DNA from: Collinsella aerofaciens
GTDB lineage: Bacteria; Actinomycetota; Coriobacteriia; Coriobacteriales; Coriobacteriaceae
Length of the DNA stretch: 5,915 nucleotides
NCBI GenBank assembly: GCA_008671285.1
Contig: RPYR01000087.1
Coordinates: 1-5,915 of the forward strand
Direction of reading: 5' to 3'
This document shows, piece after piece, positions 4,976 through 5,915 of the stretch (positions are counted from its first letter, which is position 1; each line of letters begins with the position of its first letter). The notes below the pieces were generated by a model, which was not told where the DNA came from, searched no databases, and worked only from the letters and a program-made list of their open reading frames with translations. A program made the translations under genes and the position numbers.

Positions 4976-5866
4976 CTACAGCGCGCCGGAACCGGCTTGC
5001 ATCATGCCGCCGGGGCCCGAGGTCACGCCGCCGCTCACGGGCGCGGCGTTGCCGGTGTGCGGCGCCGCCGGGGCGGTATCGCCACCGAGCGTGCCCACCG
5101 GACGCGGTGCCGGGATCTCGCCCGTGCCGTGGCTAAAGACAAACTTGCCATCGGCCACGTCGCACAGGACGGTATCGCCCTCGCCCCACTCGCCAGCCAG
5201 CAGTTCCTCGGACAGCGGATCCTCGATGAGCTTTTGGATAGCACGGCGCAGCGGACGCGCGCCGTTGGTGAGGTCGGTGCCCTCGGCCACGATCTTGTCA
5301 TAGGCCGCATCGGTGAGCTTGATGTTCATGCCGTTGGCAATCAGGCGCTGACGCAGGTCGTCCACCAGCAGGTGCGCGATCTTGGTCAGGTTCTCGCCCG
5401 AGAGCTTCTGGAACACCACAATGTCGTCGATACGGTTGAGCAGCTCGGGGCGGAACAGGCGCTTGAGCTCGCCCATCGCACGGCCCTTGATCTCACTCGA
5501 GGTGAGGCCCTGCTCGCCGGTGGTGCCAAAGCCAACGCTCGCATCCTGCGCGATCTCGCGGGCGCCCACGTTGGACGTCATGATGATCACGGTATTGCGG
5601 AAGTCGACCGTCTTGCCCTGGCTATCAGTCAGGCGACCCTCCTCCAGCACCTGCAACAAAATGTTGAAGATGTCGGGGTGCGCCTTCTCGATCTCGTCGA
5701 ACAGCACGACCGAGTACGGGTGACGACGAACGGCCTTGGTAAGCTGACCGCCCTCGTCGTGGCCCACGTAACCCGGAGGGCTCCCGAGAAGCGTGGAGAC
5801 CTCGAACTCGCTGCCGAACTCGGACATGTCGAAGCTGATGACCGCGTCCTTACTTCCAAATAGGTA
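4976..5866 (-). CDS. clpC: ClpC-type AAA+ unfoldase, C-terminal third (5' end interrupted and off the right edge)
   Basis: The reading frame encodes the second AAA+ module of a Clp/Hsp100 ATPase, which unfolds proteins and feeds them to ClpP. Counting from the Met codon at 5827, visible motifs are the pore loop GSPPGYVG (15-22), Walker B VVLFDEIE (40-47), LEEGRLTDSQGKTVDFRNT (61-79), sensor 1 IIMTSN (81-86), the arginine-finger region FRPELLNRID (125-134), and sensor 2 GARPLRR (189-195). The wording of these motifs favours ClpC over ClpB, but the diagnostic middle domain is outside the window. The last 50 residues are a Gly/Pro/Ala-rich, probably disordered tail. That Met has no ribosome site and is internal: the family match YLFGSKDAVISFD continues upstream to 5866, where an in-frame TAG (5869-5867) interrupts it. 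Confidence 0.87.
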   Translation of the reverse strand, partial: YLFGSKDAVISFDMSEFGSEFEVSTLLGSPPGYVGHDEGGQLTKAVRRHPYSVVLFDEIEKAHPDIFNILLQVLEEGRLTDSQGKTVDFRNTVIIMTSNVGAREIAQDASVGFGTTGEQGLTSSEIKGRAMGELKRLFRPELLNRIDDIVVFQKLSGENLTKIAHLLVDDLRQRLIANGMNIKLTDAAYDKIVAEGTDLTNGARPLRRAIQKLIEDPLSEELLAGEWGEGDTVLCDVADGKFVFSHGTGEIPAPRPVGTLGGDTAPAAPHTGNAAPVSGGVTSGPGGMMQAGSGAL

Positions 5867-5915
5867 CTAGGCGATCGTATTGGCGCGCTCGGTAGTGACT
5901 GTGCCGGTGAGAGCA
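5867..5915 (-). pseudogene. clpC: Degraded upstream continuation of clpC at the window edge
   Basis: In the same frame as clpC these bases read ALTGTVTTERANTIA, then a TAG stop. The position corresponds to the second Walker A region, where the family has a form like PTGxGKTELAK. The glycine and catalytic lysine before TE are replaced by Val and Thr, the Leu after TE by Arg, a later Lys by Asn, and a Glu/Gln-like position by the stop. The similarity is still clear, so this is the same gene with clustered substitutions. It may be real decay or sequence error at a contig end. Confidence 0.7.

Noticed and set aside
4949..5863. A 304-codon plus-strand open frame opposite clpC
   Set aside because: It is composed of Ala/Arg/Leu/His-rich sequence without a domain, while the minus strand encodes an unmistakable AAA+ module.

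Overview
The window is GC-rich, densely packed bacterial DNA. Gene content and protein style (DisA, MntP, HipBA, PepD, a ClpC-type ATPase with a Gly/Pro/Ala-rich tail) fit an actinobacterium, most likely a gut Coriobacteriia member such as Collinsella. That placement is inferred from the look of the proteins; no search was run. Six protein genes are recognisable, two of them cut by the window ends.

Layout. (1) Bases 1-355, minus strand: 5' part of disA (c-di-AMP synthase), probably starting at TTG. (2) Bases 356-701: a divergent intergenic region. Its right half holds a yybP-ykoY (manganese) riboswitch aptamer whose closing helix shares bases with an intrinsic terminator. (3) Bases 702-1280, plus strand: mntP, the Mn2+ efflux pump controlled by that riboswitch. 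(4) Bases 1309-1386: the mntP terminator merged with a three-box, 27-bp-periodic operator/promoter region. (5) Bases 1401-3176, plus strand: a hipB-hipA toxin-antitoxin operon with genes 3 bp apart. (6) Bases 3208-3297: a strong bidirectional terminator plus a second stem-loop between convergent genes. (7) Bases 3304-4761, minus strand: pepD, an M20 aminoacyl-histidine dipeptidase. (8) Bases 4919-4950: terminator. (9) Bases 4976-5915, minus strand: the C-terminal third of clpC. Its most upstream 49 bases carry an in-frame stop and a degraded Walker A motif.

How it works together. Manganese sensing is complete within 515-1280: an Mn2+-bound aptamer should block the terminator and let mntP be made. 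hipBA is a self-contained autoregulated kinase-toxin module inserted between housekeeping genes, and its operator motif is also present inside the preceding mntP terminator. pepD and clpC are separate minus-strand transcription units, each with its own terminator.

The strongest points for a second look are the shared aptamer/terminator strand with a possible second switch at the ribosome binding site, the terminator that doubles as an operator box, the unusual HipB C-terminal extension, the DGA-to-DCA change in DisA, and the broken clpC edge, which looks like end-of-contig error or real decay. I see known families with unusual regulatory wiring rather than a wholly new system.
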